Origin: an uncultured bacterium
Lineage (GTDB): Bacteria > Bipolaricaulota > Bipolaricaulia > RBG-16-55-9 > DRJF01
Assembly: GCA_913053845.1 (NCBI GenBank)
Contig: CAJXGD010000008.1
Span: forward strand, 1 to 62,125
Length of the DNA stretch: 62,125 nt
Reading direction: 5' to 3'
Position 1 is the stretch's first letter. Each line of letters begins with the position of its first letter. A model generated the notes under the pieces. That model made no database searches. It was not told the origin of the DNA and saw only the letters and a program-made list of their open reading frames with translations. Position numbers and translations under genes: made by a program. Below are positions 28,439-37,069 of the stretch, piece by piece.

Positions 28439-29425
28439 TTAGCGCATCGTCAAGGCCAAGACGGCTTTTTCGGTATGCAAACGGTTCTCGGCCTCATCGT
28501 AGACCACCGACATCGGCCCATCTATCACCTCGTCGGTCACCTCCAGGTTGCGATCGGCGGGGAGGCAGTGCATGAAGATCGCCCGCCGGTTGGCCAGCTC
28601 GAAGTGCTTCTTGGAGATGCACCAGTCCTGCCTGAACCGCTTGCGATACTCTCGATCCTCCTGGGGCTCCATCAGGAAGCTGCCCCAGCTCTTGGCATAG
28701 ATGACGTCGGCTCCCTTGGCAGCCTGATAAACGTCGTGGTTGATCTCGATCTCGGCCCCGCTCTTCTCGGCCTCCCGCCGGGCGAAGGCGATGTACTCCG
28801 GGTCAACGTCGTACTTTTCGGGGTAGGCCAGGGTGAGGTTCATCCCCAGCAATGAGGCGGCTATTGCCATGGTCTGGGGCACGCCGGCCGACTTGACCCG
28901 CTCGGAGTAGGCCCAGCTGAGCACGATCTTCTTCTTCCGCCAGCCTGGTCCCAGTTTTTCGATCATGGTCATCAGGTCGGCCAGGATCTGAAAGGGGTGT
29001 TCCTTGTCGTCCAGGGCGTTATAAACCGGTATCTGGGCCGCATCGGCCATCAGGCGCAGAATATCGCGCGCCATCCCGTATTTCTCCAGGCCGTACATGC
29101 GGATCATGATCCCGTGCACATAGCGATCTAAGACTCTGGCCGTATCTAGCCAGGTTTCATGGTGCGCGATCTGCATCACCTCCGGGGTATGAAACTGGGC
29201 GTGCCCTCCCAGCTCGGTCATTGCGGCTTCAAATGAGGTGCGCGTCCGGGTCGAGGGGTTGGCGAAGATCATCGCCAGGGTCTTGCCGCGCAGATAGTTC
29301 TGCTCTTCTTCCACCTCATTCTTGCGTTTGAGCGCAAAGGCGAGGTCCAAGATGGTCTCCAGTTCCTCTCTGGAATAGTCCATCAGGCTGACTAGATCTC
29401 GGCCACGCAGTGTTTTAGTGAGCAT
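28439..29425 (-). CDS. Second carbamoyltransferase (OTC/YgeW-like)
   Basis: 328 residues: NPSTRTRTSFEAAMTELGG for carbamoyl phosphate, ALDDKEHPFQILADLMTM, KIVLSWAYSERVKSAGVPQTMAIAASLLGMNLTLAYPE and MHCLPADRNLEVTDEVIDGP. It is close to ornithine carbamoyltransferases but within a catabolic purine cluster and shares the SWAYS feature of YgeW. Together with its neighbour it may form a heteromer or use two different carbamoylated intermediates. With carbamate kinase next door, the reaction likely runs towards carbamoyl phosphate. Confidence 0.85.
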   Translation of the reverse strand: MLTKTLRGRDLVSLMDYSREELETILDLAFALKRKNEVEEEQNYLRGKTLAMIFANPSTRTRTSFEAAMTELGGHAQFHTPEVMQIAHHETWLDTARVLDRYVHGIMIRMYGLEKYGMARDILRLMADAAQIPVYNALDDKEHPFQILADLMTMIEKLGPGWRKKKIVLSWAYSERVKSAGVPQTMAIAASLLGMNLTLAYPEKYDVDPEYIAFARREAEKSGAEIEINHDVYQAAKGADVIYAKSWGSFLMEPQEDREYRKRFRQDWCISKKHFELANRRAIFMHCLPADRNLEVTDEVIDGPMSVVYDEAENRLHTEKAVLALTMR

Positions 29426-29449
29426 GGTTCCTCCTTAATTTATTCTGTA

Positions 29450-30400
29450 TTATTGAGCGGTGATTGTCGTACCCGCTTGCCCTGCTAGCGCCTCTACCGC
29501 GTGATTGAGCGAGGTGATGATCGCTCGGCTGCCGCCGGCCTTGATAAAACAGATTGCAGCACGGACCTTGGGCCCCATGGAGCCCTTGGCGAACTGCCTC
29601 TGAGCATGATAGCGGAGCGCCTCCTCCAGGCTCAGCCGCCTGAGGCCCTGCTCCTCTGGTGTATTGTAATTTAGCTTGACCTCCTCCACGTCGGTCAAGA
29701 CCAGGAAGATCTTGGCCTTGACATCCTCGGCCAGCCGCTCGCCGGCCAGGTCTTTGTCAATCACCGCTTCGACGCCGCTGATGCCCCCCGCCTGCCGGAT
29801 CACCGGGATGCCACCGCCGCCGGAGGCGATCACGATCACATGATCCTCCAGGAGCGCACAGATGGCCTCTTTCTCGAATATTTCCAGCGGTTCCGGTGAG
29901 GGCACCACCCGGCGCCAGCCCCGACCTGCGTCCTCCTTGATCCGATAGCCCTTCTCTGCAGCGAGTGTTTTGGCCTCCGCCTCGCTATAAAAAGGTCCGA
30001 CCGGCTTGATCGGATGCTCAAAGGCCGGGTCATGCTCATCAACTACCACCTGGGTGACCACCGTGGCTATGGAAATGTCGCCCCGCCCCTGCCGGGCCAA
30101 GATATTATGCAGAGACTGCTGGATCATATAGCCGATCAGCCCCTGCGACTCCGCCCCGCAGACACTGAGGGGCATCGGGGCAGCCACCTGCTTGGCCGCC
30201 TCATTTTGGAGGAGAATGTTGCCCACCTGAGGGCCGTTGCCGTGGGTGATGACTATCTTGTATCTGCCACTCAACACCATCTGCGCCAGTTGCTCGCAGG
30301 TGAGGCGCACATTGGCCAACTGTTCCTCAAAGCTGCCCTGCTGCCCCGGCTGCAGGATGGCATTCCCGCCCAGCGCGATCACTACAATATCTTTTGTCAA
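29450..30400 (-). CDS. arcC: Carbamate kinase
   Basis: 316 residues, typical length: VIALGGNAILQPGQ, ITHGNGPQVGNILLQNE, CGAESQGLIGYMIQQSL, IASGGGGIPVI, VIDKDLAGERLA, and FAKGSMGPKVRAAICFI. It converts carbamoyl phosphate and ADP to ATP, CO2 and ammonia, the energy-conserving step after the carbamoyltransferases. In E. coli the purine-linked paralogue is yqeA. Confidence 0.94.
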   Translation of the reverse strand: MTKDIVVIALGGNAILQPGQQGSFEEQLANVRLTCEQLAQMVLSGRYKIVITHGNGPQVGNILLQNEAAKQVAAPMPLSVCGAESQGLIGYMIQQSLHNILARQGRGDISIATVVTQVVVDEHDPAFEHPIKPVGPFYSEAEAKTLAAEKGYRIKEDAGRGWRRVVPSPEPLEIFEKEAICALLEDHVIVIASGGGGIPVIRQAGGISGVEAVIDKDLAGERLAEDVKAKIFLVLTDVEEVKLNYNTPEEQGLRRLSLEEALRYHAQRQFAKGSMGPKVRAAICFIKAGGSRAIITSLNHAVEALAGQAGTTITAQ

Positions 30401-30416
30401 GTTAAACCTCCTCTAG

Positions 30417-31889
30417 CTAGACGCTCTCCAGCAGGCCGGTCCGTCGGTTGAACTCATCAATTAGCCGATCAATCTCCCCGGCCTGAGCGTGAATCCGTTC
30501 CCAATAGCCGGGAAAATCGTGCCATTGCTCTTCCAGCTCCTCGACCGCTTTGCCCATCTGCTCCACCCAGGTAAAATATTTCAGATTATGGATGCGCCGG
30601 CGATCCGCGTAATCCAGCTCCAGCAAGTGATCGGTGGTTTGTCCCAACAGCGCGCAGTTGTAAGCGACCGCCGCCTGCTCCGGCGCGAGGGGGCCGTAGC
30701 TCCGGCGCAGCTCCTCGATTCTGGACCGGTAGAGCTCCATCGAATCGGTAAAGACGGTGAGCACGATCTCCTGCTCACCCAGCCGGTAATATTTCGCGAA
30801 CTTGATCGCCGCCAGCAGGTTGGCCACCGATGAGATGCCCAACAGCGGCAGTTGTGCGCTGAAGCCGGCCGGAACCCCCTGCCGGGCCAGATACTCTTGC
30901 CCTTCTGGCTCGTTGAAGAGCCGAATTAGCTTCAGACAATGCTCGTCGTCTATGGCGATCACCATGTCGGTGTTGCGCACGTTGTGAATCCAAGGGACGT
31001 GCTTGTCGCCGATGCCCTCGATGCGATGGCTGCCGAAGCCGTTCATCAGCAGCGTGGGACATTGCAGCGCCTCGCCCACAGCTAGCTTGCTCTGGGGATA
31101 GACCTGCTTCAGATAATCGGCACAGCCCAGCGTCCCGGCCGAACCGGAGGTGAGGGCTACCCCGGCATAATTGCCCGCTGTACCCAGCTCGGCCTGCAGG
31201 ACCTCCTCCATGGCGTGGCCGGTTACCTCATAGTGCCAGAGGTGATTGCCGAACTCTTCGAACTGATCGAATATAACTATATCTTGGCGCGTCGCCTGCA
31301 ACTCTTTGCACTTCTGAAATATCTCCCAGACATTGGATTCGGAGCCGGGGGTGGCGATCACCTCCCCGGTGACCTGTGAGAGCCATTCGAAGCGCTCGCG
31401 CGACATGCCCTCCGGCAGGATGGCGATAGACTCGCAGGCGAGCAGTTTGGAGTCATAGGCTCCGCCGCGACAGAAGTTCCCGGTCGAAGGCCAGACGGCC
31501 TTCTGAGAGGTCGGATCGAACTGTCCGGTCACCAGCCGGGGCACCAGGCAGCCGAAGGTAGCGCCGACCTTATGGGCACCGGTGGGGAACCACTTGCCCA
31601 CCAGGGCGATGATCCGCGCCCGGACGCCGCTGATTTCAGGCGGAATCTCCAGATAGTTGACCCCGCCGAAGAGCCCTCCCTGCTTGAGCGGCCGGTTCTT
31701 CCAGCTAATACGAAAGAGATTCAAGGGCTCAAAGTCCCACAAGCCTATAGTTTTCAGGCCTTCTTTGATGCTGGCCGGGATCAGCTCCGGATCCTTCATC
31801 TGGGCCAAGGTGGGAATGATGATGCCGCGCTCCTTGGCCCGCTGGATCGCCCGCTGCAGCGGCTGCTCAGTGATAGTGAGATCGATCAT
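30417..31889 (-). CDS. PLP-dependent enzyme, fold type II (cysteine-synthase-like)
   Basis: 490 residues. The cofactor lysine is likely in PTGAHKVGATFG. The substrate loop is PSTGNFCRGGAYDSKLL and the phosphate-binding Gly loop TSGSAGTLGCADYLKQ. It resembles the uncharacterised 'PLP-dependent protein subunit beta' group rather than YgeX itself, and has a C-terminal helical tail. Inference: it takes the place of diaminopropionate ammonia-lyase, releasing ammonia from the amino acid left after carbamoyl transfer. 16 bases separate it from carbamate kinase. Confidence 0.75.
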   Translation of the reverse strand: MIDLTITEQPLQRAIQRAKERGIIIPTLAQMKDPELIPASIKEGLKTIGLWDFEPLNLFRISWKNRPLKQGGLFGGVNYLEIPPEISGVRARIIALVGKWFPTGAHKVGATFGCLVPRLVTGQFDPTSQKAVWPSTGNFCRGGAYDSKLLACESIAILPEGMSRERFEWLSQVTGEVIATPGSESNVWEIFQKCKELQATRQDIVIFDQFEEFGNHLWHYEVTGHAMEEVLQAELGTAGNYAGVALTSGSAGTLGCADYLKQVYPQSKLAVGEALQCPTLLMNGFGSHRIEGIGDKHVPWIHNVRNTDMVIAIDDEHCLKLIRLFNEPEGQEYLARQGVPAGFSAQLPLLGISSVANLLAAIKFAKYYRLGEQEIVLTVFTDSMELYRSRIEELRRSYGPLAPEQAAVAYNCALLGQTTDHLLELDYADRRRIHNLKYFTWVEQMGKAVEELEEQWHDFPGYWERIHAQAGEIDRLIDEFNRRTGLLESV

Positions 31890-31912
31890 TTTTTGCTCCT
31901 TAGCTCTCGATG

Positions 31913-32096
31913 CTAGCCGAAGATTGCGGGGTGAAAAGCTGTGCTTGCCTGGGACGCTTCCGCTTGTCCTAGCTCATTGACCAGCGCGATCGCCCCTTGT
32001 TTATCCTCCTCGGAGATGACGCGAAAGTCCAGCTCAACTTCGGCCCGGCCCGGCACGATCTTCACCTGCCAGCCGCTAAGAAAAGGCGTAAACTCA
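31913..32096 (-). pseudogene. M20-type peptidase remnant (YgeY-like)
   Basis: Only a dimerisation-domain strip remains: SGWQVKIVPGRAEVELDFRVISEEDKQGAIALVNEL, then a short non-homologous end. M20 peptidases have about 400 residues, so both sides are gone. In purine clusters ygeY sits beside ygeW and ygeX, so this is likely the relic of that gene, cut exactly where the MazF cassette begins at 32097. Confidence 0.6.
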
Positions 32097-32447
32097 TCAC
32101 GAATATTCAATGATGGCGACGACGGCCAGGACAATCGCTTCCAGTGTCTCTGGCGATACCTGTCCCAATCTCCGGATGAACCGTTGTATATCCATGCCAC
32201 GCAATTGCAACACATCAACCGCCGAGGGCTTGGTGAGTCCGTTCGTGGGCGTATGGTCGATGCGCACGTGCCATAGGTTGGGAGCGTAGTGCAGTTTCCA
32301 GTCCGTGACTGGAGCCACCAGTTTAACCGGCAAGCGTCCAACCGCATCGGAACTGATAACCACGGCCGGTCGTGTCTTCCGGATTTCCGTCCCAATGGTA
32401 GGTTCAAAATTGACCAGCCATATGTCGCCCCCGCTTCGAGGAAACAC
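32097..32447 (-). CDS. MazF/PemK-family mRNA interferase toxin
   Basis: 116 residues from GTG 32447, overlapping the antitoxin stop by one base. GGDIWLVNFEPTIGTEIRKTRPAVVIS is the MazF N-terminal strand-loop with the catalytic Arg, and ITDW-type strand (APVTDWKLHYAP) follows. It cleaves mRNA when free of its antitoxin. It is the last cassette of the array, and the operon remnant follows directly with no attC. Confidence 0.88.
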   Translation of the reverse strand: MFPRSGGDIWLVNFEPTIGTEIRKTRPAVVISSDAVGRLPVKLVAPVTDWKLHYAPNLWHVRIDHTPTNGLTKPSAVDVLQLRGMDIQRFIRRLGQVSPETLEAIVLAVVAIIEYS

Positions 32448-32638
32448 TAGGACTGGACAATATCCCTTCCCTGCCAGGCTTCGCGCTCGGTTCGCTCAGC
32501 CTCGAACTCATAATACTCAACCATCCGCTCAGCTTGTGCCGCCAGTTGTCGCCGACGTTCTTCCAACGGCAATTGCAGAAACGCGCGGCGCTGAGCTAGC
32601 GAAATGGCCTGAGCGACATCTGTCAGTGTCTCTGGCAA
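32447..32638 (-). CDS. Antitoxin of the MazF pair
   Basis: 63 residues from TTG 32638 (AAGGAG upstream; the duplicate copy at 38401 has ATG here). Helical and charged (AQRRAFLQLPLEERRRQLAAQAERM), family not named by me, but position and size fit a MazF partner. The first 37 codons and upstream DNA are duplicated at 38.3-38.5 kb. Confidence 0.75.
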   Translation of the reverse strand: MPETLTDVAQAISLAQRRAFLQLPLEERRRQLAAQAERMVEYYEFEAERTEREAWQGRDIVQS

Positions 32639-32763
32639 AATTATACTCCTTGTCTCTTGCTAGATAACTTAAGTGTAGAACATCTGCCCGCGTCTAGCAA
32701 CGACCCGAATTGTCTCATCAAAATGGAGCACAGCGGAATAGCAGTCAGGTGCAGCGCCTTGTT
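32529..32763. repeat. 235-bp direct repeat, copy A
   Basis: This is nearly identical to 38292-38525. It spans the 5' part of the antitoxin, its promoter region and the adjoining attC. It indicates cassette duplication followed by truncation of the second copy. Confidence 0.9.
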
Positions 32764-32766
32764 AGC
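32696..32766 (-). other. attC: attC-like site 1
   Basis: Ends on + in GCAGCGCCTTGTTAGC, with GTTAGC at 32761 as the R-box core; the other end GCAACGACC is degenerate. It lies between the cupin gene and the MazF cassette. Confidence 0.65.
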
Positions 32767-32807
32767 AGTTGTTGATTCAATCTTAGTCACAGTTTCAAAA
32801 ATTATTT

Positions 32808-33173
32808 CTAGGGGTGACGGTCATGGTTAATTGGAGTGAAATCAAGAGCAATACAAGGACATTTGCTAATAACCCATGCGTCGTGACCTGGGCCAACTTC
32901 AAATGCTTCTCCAGGTCCAACTTCTGCTTCGGTTCCGGTAGAGTCCTGAATCATCATTCTTCCAGCAATGATATACCCAATGTGATTCTCAGAAGTTTTT
33001 CCAGTCTGCGCTCCTGCGTGCAAACTCCACTTCCACCCCGGTTGATACGTGCCCAAACCAATTGAAGCAGATCGTAAAAAAATACTGGAGCGAACGCTTC
33101 CATCAACAAATTCTCTTGCATTGTCAGATTCTGCAGGATTCCCTACAGCAATACTCGAATCAGAGTTGTTCAT
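32808..33173 (-). CDS. Cupin-domain protein
   Basis: 121 residues from ATG 33173 (GAGGGGGAA upstream). The frame continues to 33263, but those 30 residues (NQALQPTPRTARLKAGVS) are translation of the attC site. The small beta-barrel signature is visible: WSLHAGAQTGKTSENHIGYIIAGRMMI and GPGEAFEVGPGHDAWVI with metal-type His residues. Such single cupins often bind small molecules; substrate unknown. A gene cassette of its own. Confidence 0.75.
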   Translation of the reverse strand: MNNSDSSIAVGNPAESDNAREFVDGSVRSSIFLRSASIGLGTYQPGWKWSLHAGAQTGKTSENHIGYIIAGRMMIQDSTGTEAEVGPGEAFEVGPGHDAWVISKCPCIALDFTPINHDRHP

Positions 33174-33203
33174 TTCCCCCTCGCATGACTTTTCTAGTTG
33201 ACT

Positions 33204-33261
33204 GCTAACGCCTGCCTTCAGCCGCGCCGTCCTCGGCGTCGGCTGCAAGGCTTGGTTGGGC
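33204..33261 (-). other. attC: attC-like site 2
   Basis: 58 bp from GCTAAC (33204) to GTTGGGC (33255-33261), strongly palindromic (CAGCCGCGCCG...CGGCGTCGGCTG). On the minus strand it could encode the well-known NQALQPTPRTARLK-type attC peptide. Confidence 0.85.
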
Positions 33262-33396
33262 AAACAAAGTACTCCTGCGTCTTGCCCGTTATGTTCGCGA
33301 CAAGCTGTATCCCGTCCTCAGCAGTGACGAGCCCCTGCCTACCGCTTCTTCAGTTCTTACCCGGACATTCCGTCCGGGGCAATGTCCGCCTGCGCA

Positions 33397-34884
33397 TTAT
33401 ATCACCTCGTACCGCAGGGAAGGGCCGGACCCTGTCTTTCTCACAAGCCCAAGCCCCTCAAAATGCCCCAAGTGACGCCGCGCAGTTCTTGGCTCAACGC
33501 CCATGGCCTCTGCATATTCGCTAGACTTCGCCTTGCCGCGAGCGGCAAGCCACTGCCAGCCCTTCCGCTCCGACTTGCTCAGGGCCTCAAGCGTGTCCTC
33601 GTCAAGACCCTTTATCGCGCCCTCCGCTGATCGGTACAACTTAAGCACAAGATATGGCTCGTCCCATGTGTATCGTGGCTGGGGCAGATCGAGTTCTTTT
33701 GCCCGATCGCGAAGCGAAGCCAGACCAAGGCCCTGCTCTTCCGCCATGTCCATCCGCGCGAACACGAAGTGCAGCTCGGGGTTCCGGCTCAGCATGGGAG
33801 CGCTGAAGTCCTGAAGTTGCCTCAATGTGATCGGCAACGGTGGTTCGCCAGGACTCTGCACCGTCACTGTGTCCTCGGTCACCACGATCTGACACTTGGC
33901 ACCGACAATACTGTAGTCGCGATGAATGAGTGCGTTGGCCACGGCCTCGCGAACCATCTCGAAAGGCAAAGCCGAGCGTTCCTGCCGATGCACCTGGTCC
34001 CGGTCAAAGACGTTTGGGAGTTTGTTCTTGAGCCATTGCTCCAGCAGGTCGGGGATCAGCACGGCCGGTTCGTCGAACTCGCGCCGTTCTTTGTCGCCAT
34101 TCGGATAGTGAATGATCCCGAGCAGCCCCGCTTGCCGCATCATCATCCGCGGCTCTCTACCAAACAGGAGGTATCCGAAGCCCGTCGGCACCAAAGCTCC
34201 ATCCTCTTCTTTCAGGAGGCCTTGCCGGAGAAGACGCCGATTGAACGCATCAGAATCAACGACATCGGCAATCTCTGCTCTCTGACGGTACATTTTCAGA
34301 GCGTCATCAGAGAAGTCTCCGTGTTCTGTCATCGACAGCTTGTCTTCCAGGGGCGAAAGCGCGACTTTCCCTGGTTCCTCTTCAATCTCAGCAGCCCGTT
34401 CCGTCGCCTGCTCGAGAAACTTATTGTTCTCCTGCTCGATAATCTCCTGAAGGTCACGGTCAAACATGTCCACAGTCACGCCTTGGCGAATCAGGTACCC
34501 TATGCCCTTGCGCGCAACGGTCGGGTCAGGGTCCTGGATGCCCACCCAGACTTCCTTGATGCGGGCAAGGTAGATGCGTTCCGCGCAAGACAGTTTCGGA
34601 TGCTTCCGCGCGCCTTTCGCGCAGGGCTCCAGCGTCGCGAATAGAACCGAGCCATCCAGCTTGTCGCCATGGTTCTTCCGTTCGAGAAGCGTGAACTCTG
34701 CGTGATCACCGTACCGGAGTTCTCCACGGCAAGCAGTCTCAATGGTGCCGTCCGGCTTGTACAACACCGCGCCTACTTTCGGATCGACTTTGCCATCAGT
34801 ATGGGGCTCAGGTATAGACTGGCGCATCACCTCAATGGCCAACTCCATCAAGTTTCGTGAATTGAACTTGGTTCTATCTGCCAC
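33397..34884 (-). CDS. Deaminase-like domain fused to HATPase_c_4 protein
   Basis: 495 residues. N-terminal 170: a cytidine-deaminase-like zinc domain, with HAEFTLLE and TLEPCAKGARKHPKLSCAERI giving the H-A-E and P-C-x-C-like ligands (spacing between the two Cys is long, as in RibD-type members). Residues 200-400: RLLRQGLL...PTGFGYLLFG and ALPFEMVREAVANALIHRDYS, the GHKL-type ATP-binding segment seen in Schlafen/AlbA-associated regulators. The C-terminus is a winged helix (SSEYAEAMGVEPRTARRHLGHFEGLGLV). No partner gene in its cassette. A nucleotide-modifying defence or regulatory role is plausible but inferred. Confidence 0.8.
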   Translation of the reverse strand: MADRTKFNSRNLMELAIEVMRQSIPEPHTDGKVDPKVGAVLYKPDGTIETACRGELRYGDHAEFTLLERKNHGDKLDGSVLFATLEPCAKGARKHPKLSCAERIYLARIKEVWVGIQDPDPTVARKGIGYLIRQGVTVDMFDRDLQEIIEQENNKFLEQATERAAEIEEEPGKVALSPLEDKLSMTEHGDFSDDALKMYRQRAEIADVVDSDAFNRRLLRQGLLKEEDGALVPTGFGYLLFGREPRMMMRQAGLLGIIHYPNGDKERREFDEPAVLIPDLLEQWLKNKLPNVFDRDQVHRQERSALPFEMVREAVANALIHRDYSIVGAKCQIVVTEDTVTVQSPGEPPLPITLRQLQDFSAPMLSRNPELHFVFARMDMAEEQGLGLASLRDRAKELDLPQPRYTWDEPYLVLKLYRSAEGAIKGLDEDTLEALSKSERKGWQWLAARGKAKSSEYAEAMGVEPRTARRHLGHFEGLGLVRKTGSGPSLRYEVI

Positions 34885-35003
34885 CGTAAGTTACTCCCTC
34901 GTTCTTGCAATGGATTCGCTTACCCATGCCTTTTTGCCCGGGAAAGGGCGACCGGCTTTGGCTTCTCTGTACATTGTATAGTCTGTCTTTCTAGTCTTTT
35001 CTC

Positions 35004-35062
35004 GCCCAACGGTCAGCATTAGCGGCGCGGCTTGCCGCGCACGCTGGATGCTCTTGTTCGGC
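35004..35062 (-). other. attC: attC-like site 3 (59 bp)
   Basis: GCCCAAC (35004) to GTTCGGC (35056-35062) with an almost perfect hairpin (GCGGCGCGGC-tt-GCCGCGC). The upstream RelA/SpoT reading frame ends inside it. Confidence 0.85.
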
Positions 35063-36122
35063 GAGCCCGTCGCACACCGGCTAGTTTCTCGCACCCGTCG
35101 TCAATCAGACGAATAAAGTCCTGTGCATCAGTGAAGTAGTTCCTGAACGCTAAACGCACTTCCTCAGTTGTGTCAGCTCGCACAAGCACAACATCGGTGC
35201 CAGGCATCTCACGCTCAAGCGAAAACAATGCGCGTAACGCGGCCGTTGCGTCACGGAAGGTTCTTACCTCAAGAGCCCCAGACTCAGGAAAGATCAAGAT
35301 AGCATTCCTGTTCGAGCTGATCTCTGGATTGGCAACGTTCAGCCCACGGAGGGTTTGCATGAGTGACACCTTCGACTCCACCTCCAAGAATTCACGAACA
35401 ACGTCAAGATCGGGCTTGTCCGGGAATGGTCCAGTCACGTCCTCATAGATACGGGCGAGAATCTCGCTGGCGAGGGCCATCGCGTGTTCATATCGTCGAT
35501 CTCCCGCCTGGAACTTGGGCTGACTCTCCGTGATGAACCCGATAACCTCGACAGAGGTCGCCCATGCATGCTGGATCAGTGTGCGGTACTGTATCTCAAC
35601 CAATAGGCCCTTGAGCGGCCTCCCGACAGTTGAATTGACGTCGTAGGAGTACACATCGTGAATCCCACGGTATCCCGTCGACTTCGGTCGTTTGATGTAG
35701 TCGTACTTGTCCAGTTCGTTTTTTCGCTCGTGGTGGAAACGAGCTTTGTGAAACTCACTGCGGAAGTCGTAGAGGTCCTTTACCGTCTTGAAGATCAGCC
35801 TGCATCCGGCTACATCGTCCATGCGCGATAATTGCATGTCTGGATACCGCTACAGCTTGCCAATGATCGTGGACTTTCGCTTGTGCCGCTGCGCCACAAC
35901 GATATCGGTGCCATGCGTTCTCATGCGGAGAATAGCCTGAAAGGTGTTCAGTACAGGCCGATGTGCAGCTCTCCACTCATCGAGGACAGAGAGGTCCGCC
36001 TCTGTGAGGTTACCACTTCTGATGGCCGTCCCCGCGCGGTTGACCCTTGATTTCGATCCGCCCGGGAACACGGGAGGATCAGAGGAATCCACAATTTGTC
36101 TTATTTCGAGTTGTTTGCTCAT
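35019..36122 (-). pseudogene. RelA/SpoT-domain gene with in-frame TAG
   Basis: One continuous frame from ATG 36122 to 35019, broken by TAG at 35850-35852. Upstream: AAHRPVLNTFQAILRMRTHGTDIVVAQRHKRKSTIIGKL. Downstream without shift: RYPDMQLSRMDDVAGCRLIF, ending in SVRGKPRR encoded by attC. GYRGIHDVYSYD and VEIQYRTLIQHAWA are hallmark motifs of the alarmone synthetase domain. The stop replaces a residue between KL and RYP, probably Gln (CAG to TAG). A product restarting at Met 35837 (272 residues) keeps most synthetase motifs. Related small synthetases include toxins of TA systems. Dead or readthrough-dependent. Confidence 0.8.
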
Positions 36123-36127
36123 AATCC

Positions 36128-36279
36128 ACCTAACGGGTGCGAGCTAAGCTGCACCCCGCGCGCAGGCAGCAAGGCGAAGCCTTGGGACGCGAGCACAGGT
36201 CGTAGCCGCGAAGCGCCGCCTTAACGTTAAAGCCCAGCAGCGCGTGCCTTTTCACGTCCGCTGCAGCGCTTGGTTAGGC
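36128..36279 (-). other. attC: attC-like site 4 (152 bp)
   Basis: ACCTAAC (36128) to GTTAGGC (36273-36279); GCTGCAGCGC near the end. The stop codon of the DUF2442 gene is the TAA inside its R'' box. Confidence 0.8.
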
Positions 36280-36567
36280 GGTTTCTGACAGAGTAATTTC
36301 CTGTTCCATCCACTGCGGTAGAGGTTCGCCCGTCGCCTTCGAGTAGAGGGTTTCGGGTGCTATGTCTAGCTCGTCTCCCCAAGTGAGTGTCCCTAGATCC
36401 CGGTTGATCGTGAAACGTTTGAAGTATTTCATGTCTTTGAGCTTGGCAAAGATTCCGCTCCTACGGGTATAGGAGAGGAAGTCGACTACTCCTGTCTTTC
36501 CGTTCTCGAAGGTAAGCCTAATCTTGTACTCCCCAAGGTATTCCGCTGAAGTCACGTCGTAACTCAT
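36274..36567 (-). CDS. DUF2442-family protein (probable antitoxin)
   Basis: 97 residues from ATG 36567 (GGAGGAACTACG upstream); a longer frame would overlap the DUF4160 gene. SAEYLGEYKIRLTFENGKTGVVDFLSYTRR...LGTLTWGDELDIAPETLYSKA is typical DUF2442. It is paired 11 bases downstream of DUF4160, the usual arrangement of this putative TA pair. Its stop lies in attC. Confidence 0.85.
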   Translation of the reverse strand: MSYDVTSAEYLGEYKIRLTFENGKTGVVDFLSYTRRSGIFAKLKDMKYFKRFTINRDLGTLTWGDELDIAPETLYSKATGEPLPQWMEQEITLSETA

Positions 36568-36578
36568 CGTAGTTCCTC

Positions 36579-36839
36579 CTAATCTAACGGTTGAATCTTG
36601 TCCGGTTGCCGGTCGCTTTGCACTAACTCCCAGTCGTGCATGAGTTCTTCCCGATGCTTGGTAGCCCATTCGACTACCAGCCCTAACACCCTTGGCGGCA
36701 GACTGCCCTCGCTAATCGTCAAATCGGCTATTCTTATTGCTGCCTTCGATCCACCGTAGCGTGCATGGAAATGAGGTGGATTGTGGTCGTCAAAGTACAT
36801 AGCGATAACGATGCCGTAGAACCGACTGATCTCAGGCAT
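36579..36839 (-). CDS. DUF4160-family protein (probable toxin)
   Basis: 86 residues from ATG 36839 (GGGAGGGCA upstream). MPEISRFYGIVIAMYFDDHNPPHFHARYGG is the diagnostic DUF4160 start with the HxHxR-like motif, then WELVQS. Forms a two-gene cassette with DUF2442. Confidence 0.88.
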   Translation of the reverse strand: MPEISRFYGIVIAMYFDDHNPPHFHARYGGSKAAIRIADLTISEGSLPPRVLGLVVEWATKHREELMHDWELVQSDRQPDKIQPLD

Positions 36840-36937
36840 TGCCCTCCCTTTGGTTAGGGCATGGCTTCTGCATAGTAGGATATCAGGGATAGAGCGCATT
36901 TGTCAAGGCAGGAAATCCGATTTAGTCATGCTTTTCT

Positions 36938-37069
36938 ACCTAACGCCCAAGCTCACCTGCCACGCGGTGCTTGCCGACTATACCTCTGCAAACAACCAAC
37001 TTGCAAACGCCAAACCAACCTCGATTTAGCGCACGCAGGAGCGCGGTCAGGTGCAGCGCCTGGTTAGGC
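36938..37069 (-). other. attC: attC-like site 5 (132 bp)
   Basis: ACCTAAC (36938) to GTTAGGC (37063-37069). The loop contains CCAACTTGCAAACGCC, shared with sites 6, 10 (in part) and 14: one attC subfamily. The hicB stop lies in R''. Confidence 0.9.

Noticed and set aside
33174..33263. N-terminal 30 residues of the cupin protein
   Set aside because: They are attC translation and a ribosome site precedes ATG 33173.
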